Source: an uncultured Blautia sp. | GTDB lineage: Bacteria; Bacillota; Clostridia; Lachnospirales; Lachnospiraceae | Assembly: GCA_900765525.1 (NCBI GenBank) | Contig: CAAFRY010000096.1 | Location: 1-20,872 of the forward strand | Direction: 5' to 3' | Length of the DNA stretch: 20,872 bases | Shown: in pieces, positions 1 through 8,451 of the stretch | Layout of the letters: every line of letters begins with the position of its first letter | Numbering within the stretch: position 1 is the first letter of the stretch | Notes under the pieces: model-generated | What the model was told of the DNA's origin: nothing | The model's database searches: none | Seen by the model: the letters and a program-made list of their open reading frames with translations, nothing else | Program-made: the position numbers and the translations under genes

Positions 1-3
1 AAC

Positions 4-59
4 TTCCACCTTTGGCTTGTCCTGAAGTAACTTCTACTTTTAAAAGACAAAGGGTGGAA
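4..59. other. imperfect inverted repeat at the left edge
   Basis: TTCCACCTTTG at 4-14 pairs with CAAAGGGTGGAA at 48-59 with one bulged G, and a small GAAG/CTTC hairpin (24-27/31-34) sits in the loop. It may be the 3' end or terminator of a transcript entering from the left, but no clean U-tract follows. The upstream gene lies outside the window, so the role is uncertain. Bases 60-114 carry no gene. Confidence 0.35.
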
Positions 60-114
60 TTTAGTTTGGAAAATAACATCCGCAGGATTTTCTAAAAAAA
101 ATTAAAAAAAGTGC

Positions 115-143
115 TTGCATTTTCCGGAGACTTAATATATAAT
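115..143 (+). promoter_or_regulatory. sigma-A promoter of the tRNA-Gln gene
   Basis: The -35 box TTGCAT (115-120) and -10 box TATAAT (138-143) are separated by 17 bp. A-tracts at about 93-110 lie just upstream and could act as an UP element. The tRNA begins 32 bases after the -10 box, so a short 5' leader is expected. Confidence 0.85.
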
Positions 144-174
144 ACATTTTGTTGTGAGACAACACCAAACATAA

Positions 175-246
175 TGGGCTATCGCCAAATGGTAAGGCAA
201 CGGACTCTGACTCCGTCATTTCAAGGTTCGAATCCTTGTAGCCCAG
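175..246 (+). tRNA. tRNA-Gln (anticodon CTG)
   Basis: A 72-nt cloverleaf is visible. The acceptor stem is TGGGCTA (175-181) with TAGCCCA (239-245), and G246 is the discriminator base. The anticodon stem is ACGGA/TCCGT around the loop CTCTGAC, giving anticodon CTG, which reads the glutamine codon CAG. The T arm contains GGTTCGAATCC. The 3' CCA is not encoded, because CTT follows the discriminator. The gene stands alone between its own promoter and terminator. Confidence 0.95.
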
Positions 247-254
247 CTTCGAAT

Positions 255-281
255 ATCCCAGACATATGTCTGGGATTTTTT
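255..281 (+). terminator. rho-independent terminator of tRNA-Gln
   Basis: A perfect 22-nt palindrome at 255-276 (arms ATCCCAGACAT / ATGTCTGGGAT) runs directly into a T-tract ending at 281. It starts 8 nt after the tRNA. Confidence 0.9.
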
Positions 282-350
282 GTAACATAAGATTTTTTAG
301 GATAGTTGGCTTTTGCCTGCGGACATAATGTTTGTATTGGAGTGAGGAGA

Positions 351-1058
351 ATGAAATTTTCTTTTGACAGCAGAGTGCGGTACAGCGAAATCGGAGAGGA
401 CAGAAGGCTGACCTTAAACGGGATTTTAAATTATTTTCAGGACTGCACTACCTTTCACTCGGAGACTACGGGAGTGGGAATGGACTTTTTAGAGGATAAA
501 GGACAGCTTTGGGTGCTGTCATCCTGGCAGATTGTGGTGAATCGGTATCCGAAAATGGGAGAGAATATTAAGACCTCCACCTGGCCCTATGCCTTTAAAC
601 GCTTTATGGGCAGCAGGAACTTTACTATGGAGAGCCAGGATGGGGAGATGCTGGCCTATGCCAACAGCCTTTGGACCTTTATTGATGTGAAAACAGGGCG
701 TCCCGTGAATGTGGGAGAGGAGCAGATTAAAGCCTATGAACTGGAAGAAAGGCTGGATATGGATTATGCGTCCAGAAAAATTCTGCTGCCTCAGACAGCA
801 GAAAGCTTTCCTTCTTTTTCTGTGCGGCCTCATCATCTTGATACAAACCATCATGTAAATAATGGACAGTATGTGCTGATGGCCCAGGAATATCTGCCTT
901 CTGACTTTCAGGTAAAGCAGATGAGGGCAGAGTATAAGAGGCAGGCTGTTCTGGATGATGTAATAGTGCCAAAGGTTCACCGGGAAGAAGAACTCTGCAC
1001 TGTTGTTCTGGAGAATCCTCAGGGTGAAATTTATGCGGCGGTGGAGCTGAAACGATGA
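351..1058 (+). CDS. acyl-ACP thioesterase
   Basis: Predicted 235-aa cytoplasmic acyl-ACP thioesterase of the double-hotdog family (fatty-acyl-ACP hydrolase, FatA/FatB-like). It would release free fatty acids from acyl carrier protein. The N-terminal hotdog starts with FDSRVRYSEIGED (residues 5-17) and the helix segment NYFQDCTTFHSE (27-38). The second hotdog carries HHLDTNHHVNNGQY (161-174), matching the family's catalytic DxNxHxNN-like segment. Length fits bacterial members. The ATG at 351 is chosen because GGAG (339-342) lies 8 nt upstream; in-frame TTG 306 and GTG 342 have no better site and would add residues not expected in the family. No clear own promoter is seen between the tRNA terminator and the gene. 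It is followed by cvfB after 65 nt. Substrate chain length cannot be read from the sequence. Confidence 0.85.
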   Translation: MKFSFDSRVRYSEIGEDRRLTLNGILNYFQDCTTFHSETTGVGMDFLEDKGQLWVLSSWQIVVNRYPKMGENIKTSTWPYAFKRFMGSRNFTMESQDGEMLAYANSLWTFIDVKTGRPVNVGEEQIKAYELEERLDMDYASRKILLPQTAESFPSFSVRPHHLDTNHHVNNGQYVLMAQEYLPSDFQVKQMRAEYKRQAVLDDVIVPKVHREEELCTVVLENPQGEIYAAVELKR

Positions 1059-1123
1059 TTCGTCCGGCCGCAGCCCGGGACTTTCCTATATAAGTGATAA
1101 AAAGAAAGAATAGAGAGAAAAAT

Positions 1124-1963
1124 ATGATAGAATTAGGAAAAAAACAAGAGCTTTATATTGTAAAACAGGTAGAGTTCGGCGTATACCTGGGAGAAAGTAA
1201 GACAGCCGGAGAAAAAGAAACCGTACTTCTGCCTAAGAAAAAAGTGCCCGCAGGAGCCGGGGAAGGAGACCGTATTACGGTATTTATTTATAAGGATTCT
1301 TCGGACCGCCTTATTGCCACTACTGATGAGCCAAAAATTCTTTTGGGACAGACCGCAGTGCTGAAGGTAGCTCAGGTGACGAAGATAGGGGCTTTTTTGG
1401 ACTGGGGGCTGGAGAAGGATTTATTCCTTCCTTATAAAGAGCAGACCAAGAGGCTTCATGAAGGGGAAGAGGTTTTAGTAGCTCTGTATATTGACAAGAG
1501 CAGCAGACTCTGCGCAACTATGAAGGTATATCACTACCTCAGTACGGCTTCACCCTACGGAAAGGATGACACAGTGACTGGTGTGGTATACGAAATCAGC
1601 CAGAATTTCGGAGTATTTGTGGCAGTGGATTACAAGTATTCTGCTATGATTCCCAGACAGGAGGCACAGGGAAACTATAAGCCGGGAGATGAGCTGACCT
1701 GCCGTGTGACTGAGGTGAGAGAGGACGGAAAGTTGACTTTAAGTGCCAAGAAAAAAGCTTATATGCAGATACATGAGGACGCCGAAAGTGTGTACGAAAT
1801 CATTCAGGATTTTGACGGAGTGCTGCCTTTTGACGACAAGGCAGAGCCTCAGCTTATTCAGCGTGAGTTTGGATTGAGCAAAAACGCTTTTAAGAGAGCT
1901 GTTGGACATTTGTTAAAAGAAAAGAAAATAGAATTGAAGGATGGGAAAATTTATATCCTGTAG
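1124..1963 (+). CDS. CvfB/YitL-family S1 RNA-binding protein
   Basis: Predicted 279-aa protein of the CvfB (conserved virulence factor B)/YitL family. It appears built of tandem S1-like OB folds (about residues 1-65, 72-130 and 150-215) and a C-terminal winged-helix segment (about 225-279, ending KDGKIYIL). The second S1 unit shows the typical pattern GQTAVLKVAQVTKIGAFLDW; the third ends in LTLSAKKK. Family members bind RNA and in staphylococci influence virulence gene expression; the molecular target here is unknown. The ATG at 1124 follows a weak GAGAG site; an in-frame GTG at 1094 would add ten lysine/arginine-rich residues and is less likely. Its 3' region carries the unusual repeat at 1971-2129. 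Confidence 0.82.
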   Translation: MIELGKKQELYIVKQVEFGVYLGESKTAGEKETVLLPKKKVPAGAGEGDRITVFIYKDSSDRLIATTDEPKILLGQTAVLKVAQVTKIGAFLDWGLEKDLFLPYKEQTKRLHEGEEVLVALYIDKSSRLCATMKVYHYLSTASPYGKDDTVTGVVYEISQNFGVFVAVDYKYSAMIPRQEAQGNYKPGDELTCRVTEVREDGKLTLSAKKKAYMQIHEDAESVYEIIQDFDGVLPFDDKAEPQLIQREFGLSKNAFKRAVGHLLKEKKIELKDGKIYIL

Positions 1964-1970
1964 TTCTTTT

Positions 1971-2129
1971 CCATAGGATGTTACTGTTCACTGGTATCTC
2001 GTAAACAGTAACATTCGCAGGCCCATTAAAAGTTTTGCTTCGCAAAAGGAGCCTGCTCACACCTGAATCATGTTCTTACGCAGCCTGACAGCAAGTGTCG
2101 GGCAGCTGTGTGAATACTAACCATAGGAT
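1971..2129 (+). repeat. 141-bp structured element between 9-bp direct repeats
   Basis: CCATAGGAT occurs at 1971-1979 and again at 2121-2129, bracketing a densely folded stretch. Hairpin 1 is an 11-bp perfect stem (1978-1988/2004-2014). Hairpin 2 is GCAGGC/GCCTGC (2017-2022/2051-2056) enclosing TTTTGC-TTC-GCAAAA (about 2034-2048). Hairpin 3 is TCACAC/GTGTGA (2057-2062/2108-2113) enclosing an 8-bp stem (2083-2090/2096-2103). That last stem holds a U-G pair only in plus-strand RNA. The arrangement looks like a small inserted repeat or structured RNA in the 3' UTR of cvfB. Hairpin 1 has a diverged copy at 19389-19421. No ORF is apparent inside. Confidence 0.65.
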
Positions 2130-2133
2130 TAAC

Positions 2134-2154
2134 CTCTCTGAAGGAGAGCCTTTT
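2134..2154 (+). terminator. weak possible terminator after cvfB
   Basis: CTCTC (2134-2138) and GAGAG (2144-2148) form a 5-bp stem with loop TGAAG, followed by CCTTTT. It is short and its T-run is only four bases. If the 1971-2129 element is an insertion, this hairpin would originally have stood about 20 nt after the cvfB stop codon. Confidence 0.3.
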
Positions 2155-2160
2155 GGTCCC

Positions 2161-2190
2161 TTGTACACTGAGGGCATCTTATGTTATAAT
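2161..2190 (+). promoter_or_regulatory. sigma-A promoter of the methyltransferase-dnaE unit
   Basis: TTGTAC (-35, 2161-2166) and TATAAT (-10, 2185-2190) are 18 bp apart, with an extended -10 TG at 2182-2183. It lies about 50 bp before the methyltransferase start and is the only clear promoter before dnaE, so it probably drives both genes. Confidence 0.75.
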
Positions 2191-2242
2191 AAGGGTTAGC
2201 CGGATAAAACGGAAGAAATTAAGTCCAAAAGGAGGAAAATAA

Positions 2243-2833
2243 GTGGACTCTATAGATTATTATGACCGGTACGCAGTGCCTTATTACGAAGAAACCGTAG
2301 ACCTGAGTATGGAAGAGCAGTTAAAAAGATTTGTGGAGCTGCTTCCTGAAAGCGCCGATGTTCTGGATTTAGGCTGTGGCTCCGGCAGAGATACTGTATT
2401 TCTGGAGGAGGAAGGCTGCGTGGTTACGGCCATGGACGGTTCAGAGAAAATGTGCAATCTGGCCAGCATCCATACAGGAAAAGAGGTACTCCATCTAAGA
2501 GCAGAGGAAATGGAATTTAAAGAAGTGTTTCACGGAATCTGGGCCTGTGCCGTGCTGGGACATTTTCCGCCCCAGGAGGTAAAGCAGGTTATGAGCAGAA
2601 TTCTGGCTGCCTTAAAAGAGGACGGTATTTTGTATTTTTCCGTACAGCGAGGCGACAGAAACGGCAGGTACAACGGCAGATATTTCTACGATTATAATAA
2701 AGAGTCTCTTAATAACCTTCTGGATTCTTTTCCTGATATAAAGGTACTGGACATCTGGAAGACCAGCGACGTCCGTGAGGACAGAACGAATAAATGGTTT
2801 AATGTTTTAGTGAAAAAGAGAAGAGACGATTAA
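2243..2833 (+). CDS. class I SAM-dependent methyltransferase
   Basis: Predicted 196-aa Rossmann-fold methyltransferase. Motif I, LDLGCGSGRD (residues 41-50), forms the S-adenosylmethionine loop; an acidic residue at D65 (AMDGS) fits motif II; ACAVLGHF (101-108) and LKEDGILYFSV (124-134) fit the later core strands. The substrate is not evident; the compact size and lack of an added specificity domain suggest a small-molecule methylase, but this is inference. The GTG start at 2243 is well supported by AAAAGGAGG ending 7 nt upstream. It precedes dnaE by 26 nt and shares its promoter. Nothing nearby (no endonuclease or specificity subunit) suggests a restriction-modification role. Confidence 0.8.
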   Translation: MDSIDYYDRYAVPYYEETVDLSMEEQLKRFVELLPESADVLDLGCGSGRDTVFLEEEGCVVTAMDGSEKMCNLASIHTGKEVLHLRAEEMEFKEVFHGIWACAVLGHFPPQEVKQVMSRILAALKEDGILYFSVQRGDRNGRYNGRYFYDYNKESLNNLLDSFPDIKVLDIWKTSDVREDRTNKWFNVLVKKRRDD

Positions 2834-2859
2834 ACCTGAAGATAGAAGGAGAGTAAACA

Positions 2860-5800
2860 GTGGAATTTGCTCATTTGCATGTACATACGGAATACAGCCT
2901 TTTGGATGGTTCCAATAAGATAAATGAATATGTAGCCAGAGTAAAGGAACTGGGGATGAACAGTGCGGCCATAACAGACCATGGAGTCATGTTTGGCTGC
3001 ATTGATTTTTATAAGGCGGCAAAGGCGGCTGGTATCAAGCCGGTTTTAGGCTGCGAGGTGTATGTAGCCCCGGGTTCCCGCTTTGACAAAGAGACAGGAC
3101 ACGCAGAGGACAGATATTACCATCTGGTACTTTTGGCAGAAAATAACCAAGGATACCAGAACCTGATGAAAATCGTGTCCAAGGGATTTGTGGATGGTTT
3201 TTATTATAAGCCCAGAGTGGATTTAGAGCTTTTGCAGGAATATCATGAAGGAATTATTGCATTAAGTGCGTGTCTTGCAGGAGAAGTTGCAAGAAATGTT
3301 ACCAGAGGTATGTATGAGGAGGCAAAAAGCGCTGCCTTCCGGTACAGAGAAATCTTCGGAGAAGGAAATTTTTTCCTGGAGCTGCAGGACCACGGAATTC
3401 CTCAGCAGAGATTGGTGAACCAGCAGCTTCTCAGAATGAGCCAGGAAACGGGAATTGAACTGGTGGCCACCAACGATGTCCATTATACTTACAGCTCAGA
3501 CGCAGAGGCTCACGATATTCTTCTCTGTGTACAGACAGGAAAACGGCTTCAGGATGAAGACCGTATGAGATATGAAGGGGGACAATATTATGTAAAGTCT
3601 CCGGAAGAAATGGAGGAGCTGTTCCCTTATGCTCTGGAGGCCTTGGCCAACACCCAGAAAATTGCGGACAGGTGTAATGTGGATATTGAATTTGGCGTTA
3701 CCAAACTGCCTAAGTTCGACGTGCCTGCGCCTTTTACTTCCTGGGAGTATCTGAACAAGCTGTGTTATGAGGGGCTGGAAGAAAGATACACGGAAAACCT
3801 GGACGCCCTGAAGGAACGCCTGGAATACGAATTAGGGGTAATCCAGAAGATGGGGTATGTGGACTATTTCCTTATTGTATGGGACTTTATCAAGTTTGCC
3901 AGGGACCATGATATTATGGTGGGACCGGGAAGAGGTTCCGCTGCAGGCAGCCTGGTTTCCTATACCCTGGGAATTACTAAACTGGACCCCATTAAGTATG
4001 ATTTGCTTTTCGAACGCTTCCTGAATCCGGAACGTGTGTCCATGCCGGATATAGACGTGGATTTCTGCTTTGAGAGGAGGCAGGAGGTAATTGACTATGT
4101 GGTACGCAAATATGGAAAAGACAGGGTAGTACAAATTGTTACCTTCGGTACCATGGCGGCCAGAGGCGTTATCCGGGATGTGGGAAGAGTTATGGATTTG
4201 CCCTATGCACAATGCGATACTATTGCCAAGATGATTCCCAATGAACTGAATATCACCATAGACAAGGCTCTTTCCATGAACCCGGAGCTTCGGAATCTTT
4301 ACCAGTCTGACGAGACAGTGAAGAAGCTTATTGATATGAGCAAAAGGCTGGAGGGATTGCCCAGACATACATCCATGCATGCTGCGGGAGTAGTCATAAG
4401 CCAGAAGTCCGTGGACGAGTATGTGCCTCTTTCCAGGGCTTCCGACGGTTCTATTGTAACCCAGTTTACCATGACTACACTGGAGGAGCTGGGACTTTTG
4501 AAAATGGATTTCCTGGGGCTTAGAACACTTACCGTAATACAAAATGCAGTGAATCAGGCCCGCAAAAATAAAGGTGTGGTGCTGGATATATACCATATTG
4601 ATTATGAGGATAAGAAGGTATATGAAATGCTGGGAGCCGGCAGGACAGACGGTGTGTTCCAGTTGGAGAGCGCAGGAATGACAAGCTTCATGAAGGAACT
4701 GAAGCCGGGAAGTCTGGAAGATGTTATCGCTGGAATTTCCCTTTACCGCCCGGGACCTATGGATTTTATTCCCCAGTATATCAAGGGAAAGAACCATGCG
4801 GAAAGCATCCGTTATGACTGTCCTCAGCTGGAGCCTATTTTGAAATCTACCTATGGCTGTATCGTATATCAGGAACAGGTTATGCAGATTGTACGCTCCC
4901 TGGGTGGCTATACACTGGGACGAAGCGATTTGCTGCGCCGTGCCATGAGTAAGAAGAAAGCCTCTGTCATGGAAAAAGAAAGGCAGAACTTTGTCTACGG
5001 AAATCAGGAGGAGGGAGTTCCGGGGTGCGTGAACCGTGGCATATCAGAACAGATAGCCAACAAAATTTACGATGAAATGATTGACTTTGCCAAATATGCC
5101 TTTAATAAATCCCATGCAGCGGCCTATGCAGTGGTTTCCTATCAGACTGCTTTTCTGAAATATTATTATCCTGTGGAATTTATGGCGGCTCTTATGACTT
5201 CAGTGATTGACAATCCTTCTAAGGTGGCGGAATATATTCTGTCCAGCCGGAAAATGGGGATACAGATTCTTCCGCCGGATATAAACAGGGGAGAGAGTCA
5301 GTTTTCTGTGGATGGAAATGCCATTCGTTACGGACTGTCTGCCATTAAGAGCATTGGCAGACCTGTTATCCAGTCTATTGTGGAAGAGCGGGGAGCGAGA
5401 GGGGAATTCAAGAACCTTCAGGACTTCATAGAGAGAATGTCCGGTAAGGATGTAAATAAAAAAGCCATAGAAAATTTCATCAAAGCAGGAGCCTTTGACG
5501 GACTTCCCGGGAACCGGCGGCAGAAAATGATGGTGTACGCTCAGATTCTGGACTCAGTGAATCAGGAAAAGAAAAATGTTATGGCCGGACAGATGAGCCT
5601 TTTTGACCTGGTAGCCCCGGAAGAGAAAGAAGCTTTTGAAATCCGTATGCCTCAGGTGGAGGAATATCCCAGAGAAGCTATGCTGGCTTTTGAAAAAGAA
5701 GTCTTAGGCGTGTATATCAGCGGCCATCCTCTGGAAGAATATGAAGAGAAGTGGAAGAAAAATATTACTGCCGTGACAGCGGACTTTCAGCCTGATGAGG

Positions 5801-6342
5801 AAACCGGGGAACCAAAGGTGAGAGACGGAGCCAAGGCTGTGGTAGGCGGTATGATTACGGCCAAGACCATTAAATATACCAAGACCAATAAGATTATGGC
5901 TTTTCTCACCGTGGAGGATTTAGTGGGAACAGTGGAGATTGTAGTATTCCCCAGAGATTATGAGAAAAACTCTAAGTTCATGGAAGTGGATGAAAAGGTG
6001 TTTATCCAGGGAAGAGTTTCCGCAGAAGATGAAAGAGCCAGCAAGCTTATCTGTGAAAATATCTATCCTTTTGACAGCGCCCCCAGGGAGCTATGGCTCC
6101 AGTTTGAAACAAAAGAGGAGTTCCTGTCAAAAGAAGAGGGGCTTTATCAGGATTTGCGGGAATCCGACGGAAATGACGCAGTAGTGGTGTATGTCAGAAG
6201 CCCCAAAGCAGTAAAACGGCTGGGAGCGTCAAAAAATGTAAAAATTAACCAGGACTTACTTGTCAAACTGTACGAAAAGTATGGAAAAGACAACGTAAAA
6301 GTTGTGGAAAAGAGTATTGAAAATCTGCGGAAAATGCTATAA
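2860..6342 (+). CDS. dnaE: DNA polymerase III alpha subunit (DnaE type)
   Basis: Predicted 1160-aa replicative polymerase of the C family, the same length as E. coli DnaE. The PHP domain opens with HLHVHTEYSLLDG (residues 5-17) and ITDHG (38-42). The palm carries GPGRGSAAGS (355-364) and the metal-binding triad PDIDVDF (D397, D399, with D401) plus KMDFLGLRTLT (D550), equivalent to E. coli D401, D403 and D555. A fingers/HhH region follows, and an OB fold lies at about 991-1070. There is no inserted 3'-5' exonuclease, so it is DnaE rather than PolC. In Firmicutes DnaE usually works alongside PolC, extending primers. The GTG start has AAGGAG 8 nt upstream. pfkA follows after 68 nt with no obvious terminator between them, an arrangement known in other Firmicutes. 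Confidence 0.97.
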   Translation: MEFAHLHVHTEYSLLDGSNKINEYVARVKELGMNSAAITDHGVMFGCIDFYKAAKAAGIKPVLGCEVYVAPGSRFDKETGHAEDRYYHLVLLAENNQGYQNLMKIVSKGFVDGFYYKPRVDLELLQEYHEGIIALSACLAGEVARNVTRGMYEEAKSAAFRYREIFGEGNFFLELQDHGIPQQRLVNQQLLRMSQETGIELVATNDVHYTYSSDAEAHDILLCVQTGKRLQDEDRMRYEGGQYYVKSPEEMEELFPYALEALANTQKIADRCNVDIEFGVTKLPKFDVPAPFTSWEYLNKLCYEGLEERYTENLDALKERLEYELGVIQKMGYVDYFLIVWDFIKFARDHDIMVGPGRGSAAGSLVSYTLGITKLDPIKYDLLFERFLNPERVSMPDIDVDFCFERRQEVIDYVVRKYGKDRVVQIVTFGTMAARGVIRDVGRVMDLPYAQCDTIAKMIPNELNITIDKALSMNPELRNLYQSDETVKKLIDMSKRLEGLPRHTSMHAAGVVISQKSVDEYVPLSRASDGSIVTQFTMTTLEELGLLKMDFLGLRTLTVIQNAVNQARKNKGVVLDIYHIDYEDKKVYEMLGAGRTDGVFQLESAGMTSFMKELKPGSLEDVIAGISLYRPGPMDFIPQYIKGKNHAESIRYDCPQLEPILKSTYGCIVYQEQVMQIVRSLGGYTLGRSDLLRRAMSKKKASVMEKERQNFVYGNQEEGVPGCVNRGISEQIANKIYDEMIDFAKYAFNKSHAAAYAVVSYQTAFLKYYYPVEFMAALMTSVIDNPSKVAEYILSSRKMGIQILPPDINRGESQFSVDGNAIRYGLSAIKSIGRPVIQSIVEERGARGEFKNLQDFIERMSGKDVNKKAIENFIKAGAFDGLPGNRRQKMMVYAQILDSVNQEKKNVMAGQMSLFDLVAPEEKEAFEIRMPQVEEYPREAMLAFEKEVLGVYISGHPLEEYEEKWKKNITAVTADFQPDEETGEPKVRDGAKAVVGGMITAKTIKYTKTNKIMAFLTVEDLVGTVEIVVFPRDYEKNSKFMEVDEKVFIQGRVSAEDERASKLICENIYPFDSAPRELWLQFETKEEFLSKEEGLYQDLRESDGNDAVVVYVRSPKAVKRLGASKNVKINQDLLVKLYEKYGKDNVKVVEKSIENLRKML

Positions 6343-6410
6343 AATAAGAACGATTCAATGTATGAAAGTATAAACAATATGGCTGCCAATGAAGTTGATG
6401 GAGGAGAAAG

Positions 6411-7412
6411 ATGACTGCGAATAAAGAAATCAAGACAATCGGAGTTTTAACAAGCGGCGGGGATGCCCCGGGAATGAATGCGGCAATCCGTGCGGTTGTG
6501 CGTAGAGGCTTGAGCCGTGGCGTAAAGATGAAGGGAATTTTGAAAGGATACAGCGGTCTGTTGAATGAAGAAATCATTGATATGACTGCCGTGGATGTTT
6601 CCGATACCATTCAAAAAGGCGGTACTATTCTCTATACTGCCCGCTGTGCAGAAATGCGTACAGAGGAAGGACAGAAGAGGGCAGCTGAAATCTGTAAGAA
6701 GCACGGGATTGACGGCCTGGTAGTTATCGGTGGTGACGGTTCTTTTGCAGGTGCCCAGAAGCTGGCTAACCTGGGTGTAAATGCAGTAGGTGTACCGGGA
6801 ACCATTGATTTGGACATTGCCTGTACAGAGTATACGATTGGTTTTGATACGGCTGTAAATACAGCTATGGAGGCTATTGACAAGGTTCGTGATACCTCTA
6901 CATCCCATGAGCGTGTCAGCATTATTGAGGTTATGGGAAGAAATGCCGGCTATATTGCCTTGTGGTGCGGTATTGCAAACGGTGCTGAGGATATTCTGCT
7001 TCCGGAAAAATATGATTATGATGAGCAGCGTATCATCAACAATATTATTGACAACCGTAAAAAAGGGAAAAAACATCATATTATTATCAACGCTGAAGGA
7101 ATCGGACATTCTGAGGCTATGGCGAAACGTATCGAGGCTGCTACGGGAATCGAGACAAGAGCTACTATTCTGGGACACATGCAGAGAGGCGGAACACCTA
7201 CCTGTAAAGACCGTGTGTACGCATCTGTAATGGGTGCCAAGGCAGTGGACGTGCTGTTAGAGGGCAAGACAAAGAGAGTTGTGTGCTACAGAAACGGTGA
7301 ATATATTGATATGGACATCAATGAGGCGCTGGCCATGAAGAAGTCTGTTTCTGAGTATCAGTATGAGGTAAGCTATTCCCTGTCACATAACTATACAAAG
7401 AACGGAAATTAA
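6411..7412 (+). CDS. pfkA: ATP-dependent 6-phosphofructokinase
   Basis: Predicted 333-aa glycolytic enzyme converting fructose 6-phosphate and ATP to fructose 1,6-bisphosphate in the cytoplasm. Visible motifs are SGGDAPGMNAAIR (residues 15-27), GGDGS (107-111), PGTIDLD (129-135, catalytic base D133) and EVMGRNAGY (173-181). The Gly in GGDGS and in PGTID marks ATP rather than pyrophosphate use. The usual PGTIDND has Leu in place of Asn here (L134), discussed in the findings. Length (about 320-335 aa) is normal for the bacterial enzyme. GGAGG at 6400-6404 sits 6 nt before the ATG. A strong terminator follows at 7441. Confidence 0.95.
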   Translation: MTANKEIKTIGVLTSGGDAPGMNAAIRAVVRRGLSRGVKMKGILKGYSGLLNEEIIDMTAVDVSDTIQKGGTILYTARCAEMRTEEGQKRAAEICKKHGIDGLVVIGGDGSFAGAQKLANLGVNAVGVPGTIDLDIACTEYTIGFDTAVNTAMEAIDKVRDTSTSHERVSIIEVMGRNAGYIALWCGIANGAEDILLPEKYDYDEQRIINNIIDNRKKGKKHHIIINAEGIGHSEAMAKRIEAATGIETRATILGHMQRGGTPTCKDRVYASVMGAKAVDVLLEGKTKRVVCYRNGEYIDMDINEALAMKKSVSEYQYEVSYSLSHNYTKNGN

Positions 7413-7440
7413 AGAGCAAATAAGTAAGAACAGGATTTCA

Positions 7441-7470
7441 GGACGTGCGGTGACAATCGCACGTCCTTTT
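7441..7470 (+). terminator. rho-independent terminator after pfkA
   Basis: GGACGTGCG (7441-7449) pairs perfectly with CGCACGTCC (7458-7466) around an 8-nt loop, followed by TTTT. It ends 30 nt before the next gene's start, so partial read-through probably supplies that gene, since no promoter is evident in between. Confidence 0.85.
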
Positions 7471-7500
7471 GACATAAGGAAAGGAAACAAGGGAAATTTT

Positions 7501-8310
7501 ATGATTACAAGTGCATCAAACATGCAGATAAAGAAGGTGCAGCAGATATTAAAGAAAGCCAGAACAAGGCGGGAGGAAGGAGTTTTTGCGGCGGAGGGAG
7601 CTAAGATGTTCCGGGAGGCGCCGAAAGACAGGTTGAGAAAAATCTTTGTTTCCCAGGCTTTCGCCCTATCCCGGGAGGGAAAGGAGCTGCTTGCGGAAAA
7701 AGGACTGGATACAGAGTCCTCTCCCCTCGTGGAGATTGTGGAGGACAGAATCTTTAAAAGTCTGTCTGACACTGTCACACCTCAGGGAATTTTGTTCCTG
7801 GTGGAAATAAAAACCAGTGGGCTGGAGGAGATGACAGAGGGAGGCAAGCCTCCCTTACTGATGATTTTAGAAGACCTTCAGGACCCGGGAAACCTGGGAA
7901 CTATTGTGCGTACTGGCGAGGGAGCCGGGGTGACAGGAGTTATATTGAGTAAAAATTCTGTGGATATTTATAATCCAAAGGTAATTCGTTCCACTATGGG
8001 GTCCATTTATAGGATGCCTGTACTGTATACAGATTCTATTGAGGAGGAAATTCTTCCTGTGTTGAAGGAAAAGGGAATCCGCACCTTTGCGGCACATCTT
8101 CAGGGAAAAAATTTTTACGACCGGGAGGATTACAGAGAGGGAACAGCTTTCTTTATAGGAAACGAAGGGAACGGTCTGAGCCGGGAGCTTACGGCCAAAG
8201 CAGATGTGCTGATTAAAATTCCCATGGAGGGGCAGGTGGAGTCTCTTAATGCGGCTATGGCCTCCGGAATTTTGATGTATGAAACCCTGCGGCAGAGAAG
8301 ATTGGGGTAA
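7501..8310 (+). CDS. SpoU/TrmH-family RNA 2'-O-methyltransferase
   Basis: Predicted 269-aa SPOUT-superfamily enzyme that would 2'-O-methylate a ribose in rRNA or tRNA using S-adenosylmethionine. An N-terminal substrate-binding domain (about 1-105, with RREEGVFAAEGAKMF at 23-37) precedes the knotted catalytic domain. Motif 1 is DPGNLGTIVRT (128-138, with N131 and R137), motif 2 is FFIGNEGNGLS (217-227) and motif 3 is IPMEGQVESLNAAMA (240-254). Which nucleotide is modified cannot be told; RlmB-like 23S rRNA methylation is one possibility. ATG 7501 is chosen because the in-frame GTG at 7450 lies inside the preceding terminator stem and the encoded N-terminus fits the family. The site AAGGAAAGGAAACAAGGGA upstream is loosely SD-like. 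Confidence 0.88.
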   Translation: MITSASNMQIKKVQQILKKARTRREEGVFAAEGAKMFREAPKDRLRKIFVSQAFALSREGKELLAEKGLDTESSPLVEIVEDRIFKSLSDTVTPQGILFLVEIKTSGLEEMTEGGKPPLLMILEDLQDPGNLGTIVRTGEGAGVTGVILSKNSVDIYNPKVIRSTMGSIYRMPVLYTDSIEEEILPVLKEKGIRTFAAHLQGKNFYDREDYREGTAFFIGNEGNGLSRELTAKADVLIKIPMEGQVESLNAAMASGILMYETLRQRRLG

Positions 8311-8366
8311 ATTTTTAGAGGTGTCTTCTCAGAAAAAACAAACTTTAATAATTGAATATAAAACAT

Positions 8367-8404
8367 AAAAAAAGGTGAATATTTTGACATATTTACCTTT
8401 TTTT
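8367..8404 (+). terminator. rho-independent terminator after the RNA methyltransferase
   Basis: A 16-bp stem (8367-8382/8389-8404) with loop TTTGAC ends in seven T residues. The single wobble is G-U in plus-strand RNA and C-A on the other strand, which fits rightward use. Confidence 0.85.
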
Positions 8405-8451
8405 GTGTTTTAATCCCCTAAATCCTGTGAAATATTACAAAAAATACCGGG

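Noticed and set aside
306..350. TTG 306 as the start of the thioesterase
   Set aside because: No ribosome site precedes it, while ATG 351 has GGAG at 8 nt and begins with the family's N-terminus.
2243..2833. methyltransferase as part of a restriction or other defence system
   Set aside because: There is no nuclease, specificity subunit or other defence gene nearby; it shares a promoter with dnaE.
3832..4797. long leftward frame opposite dnaE
   Set aside because: It is antisense to the polymerase catalytic core, with no ribosome site and no recognisable domains.
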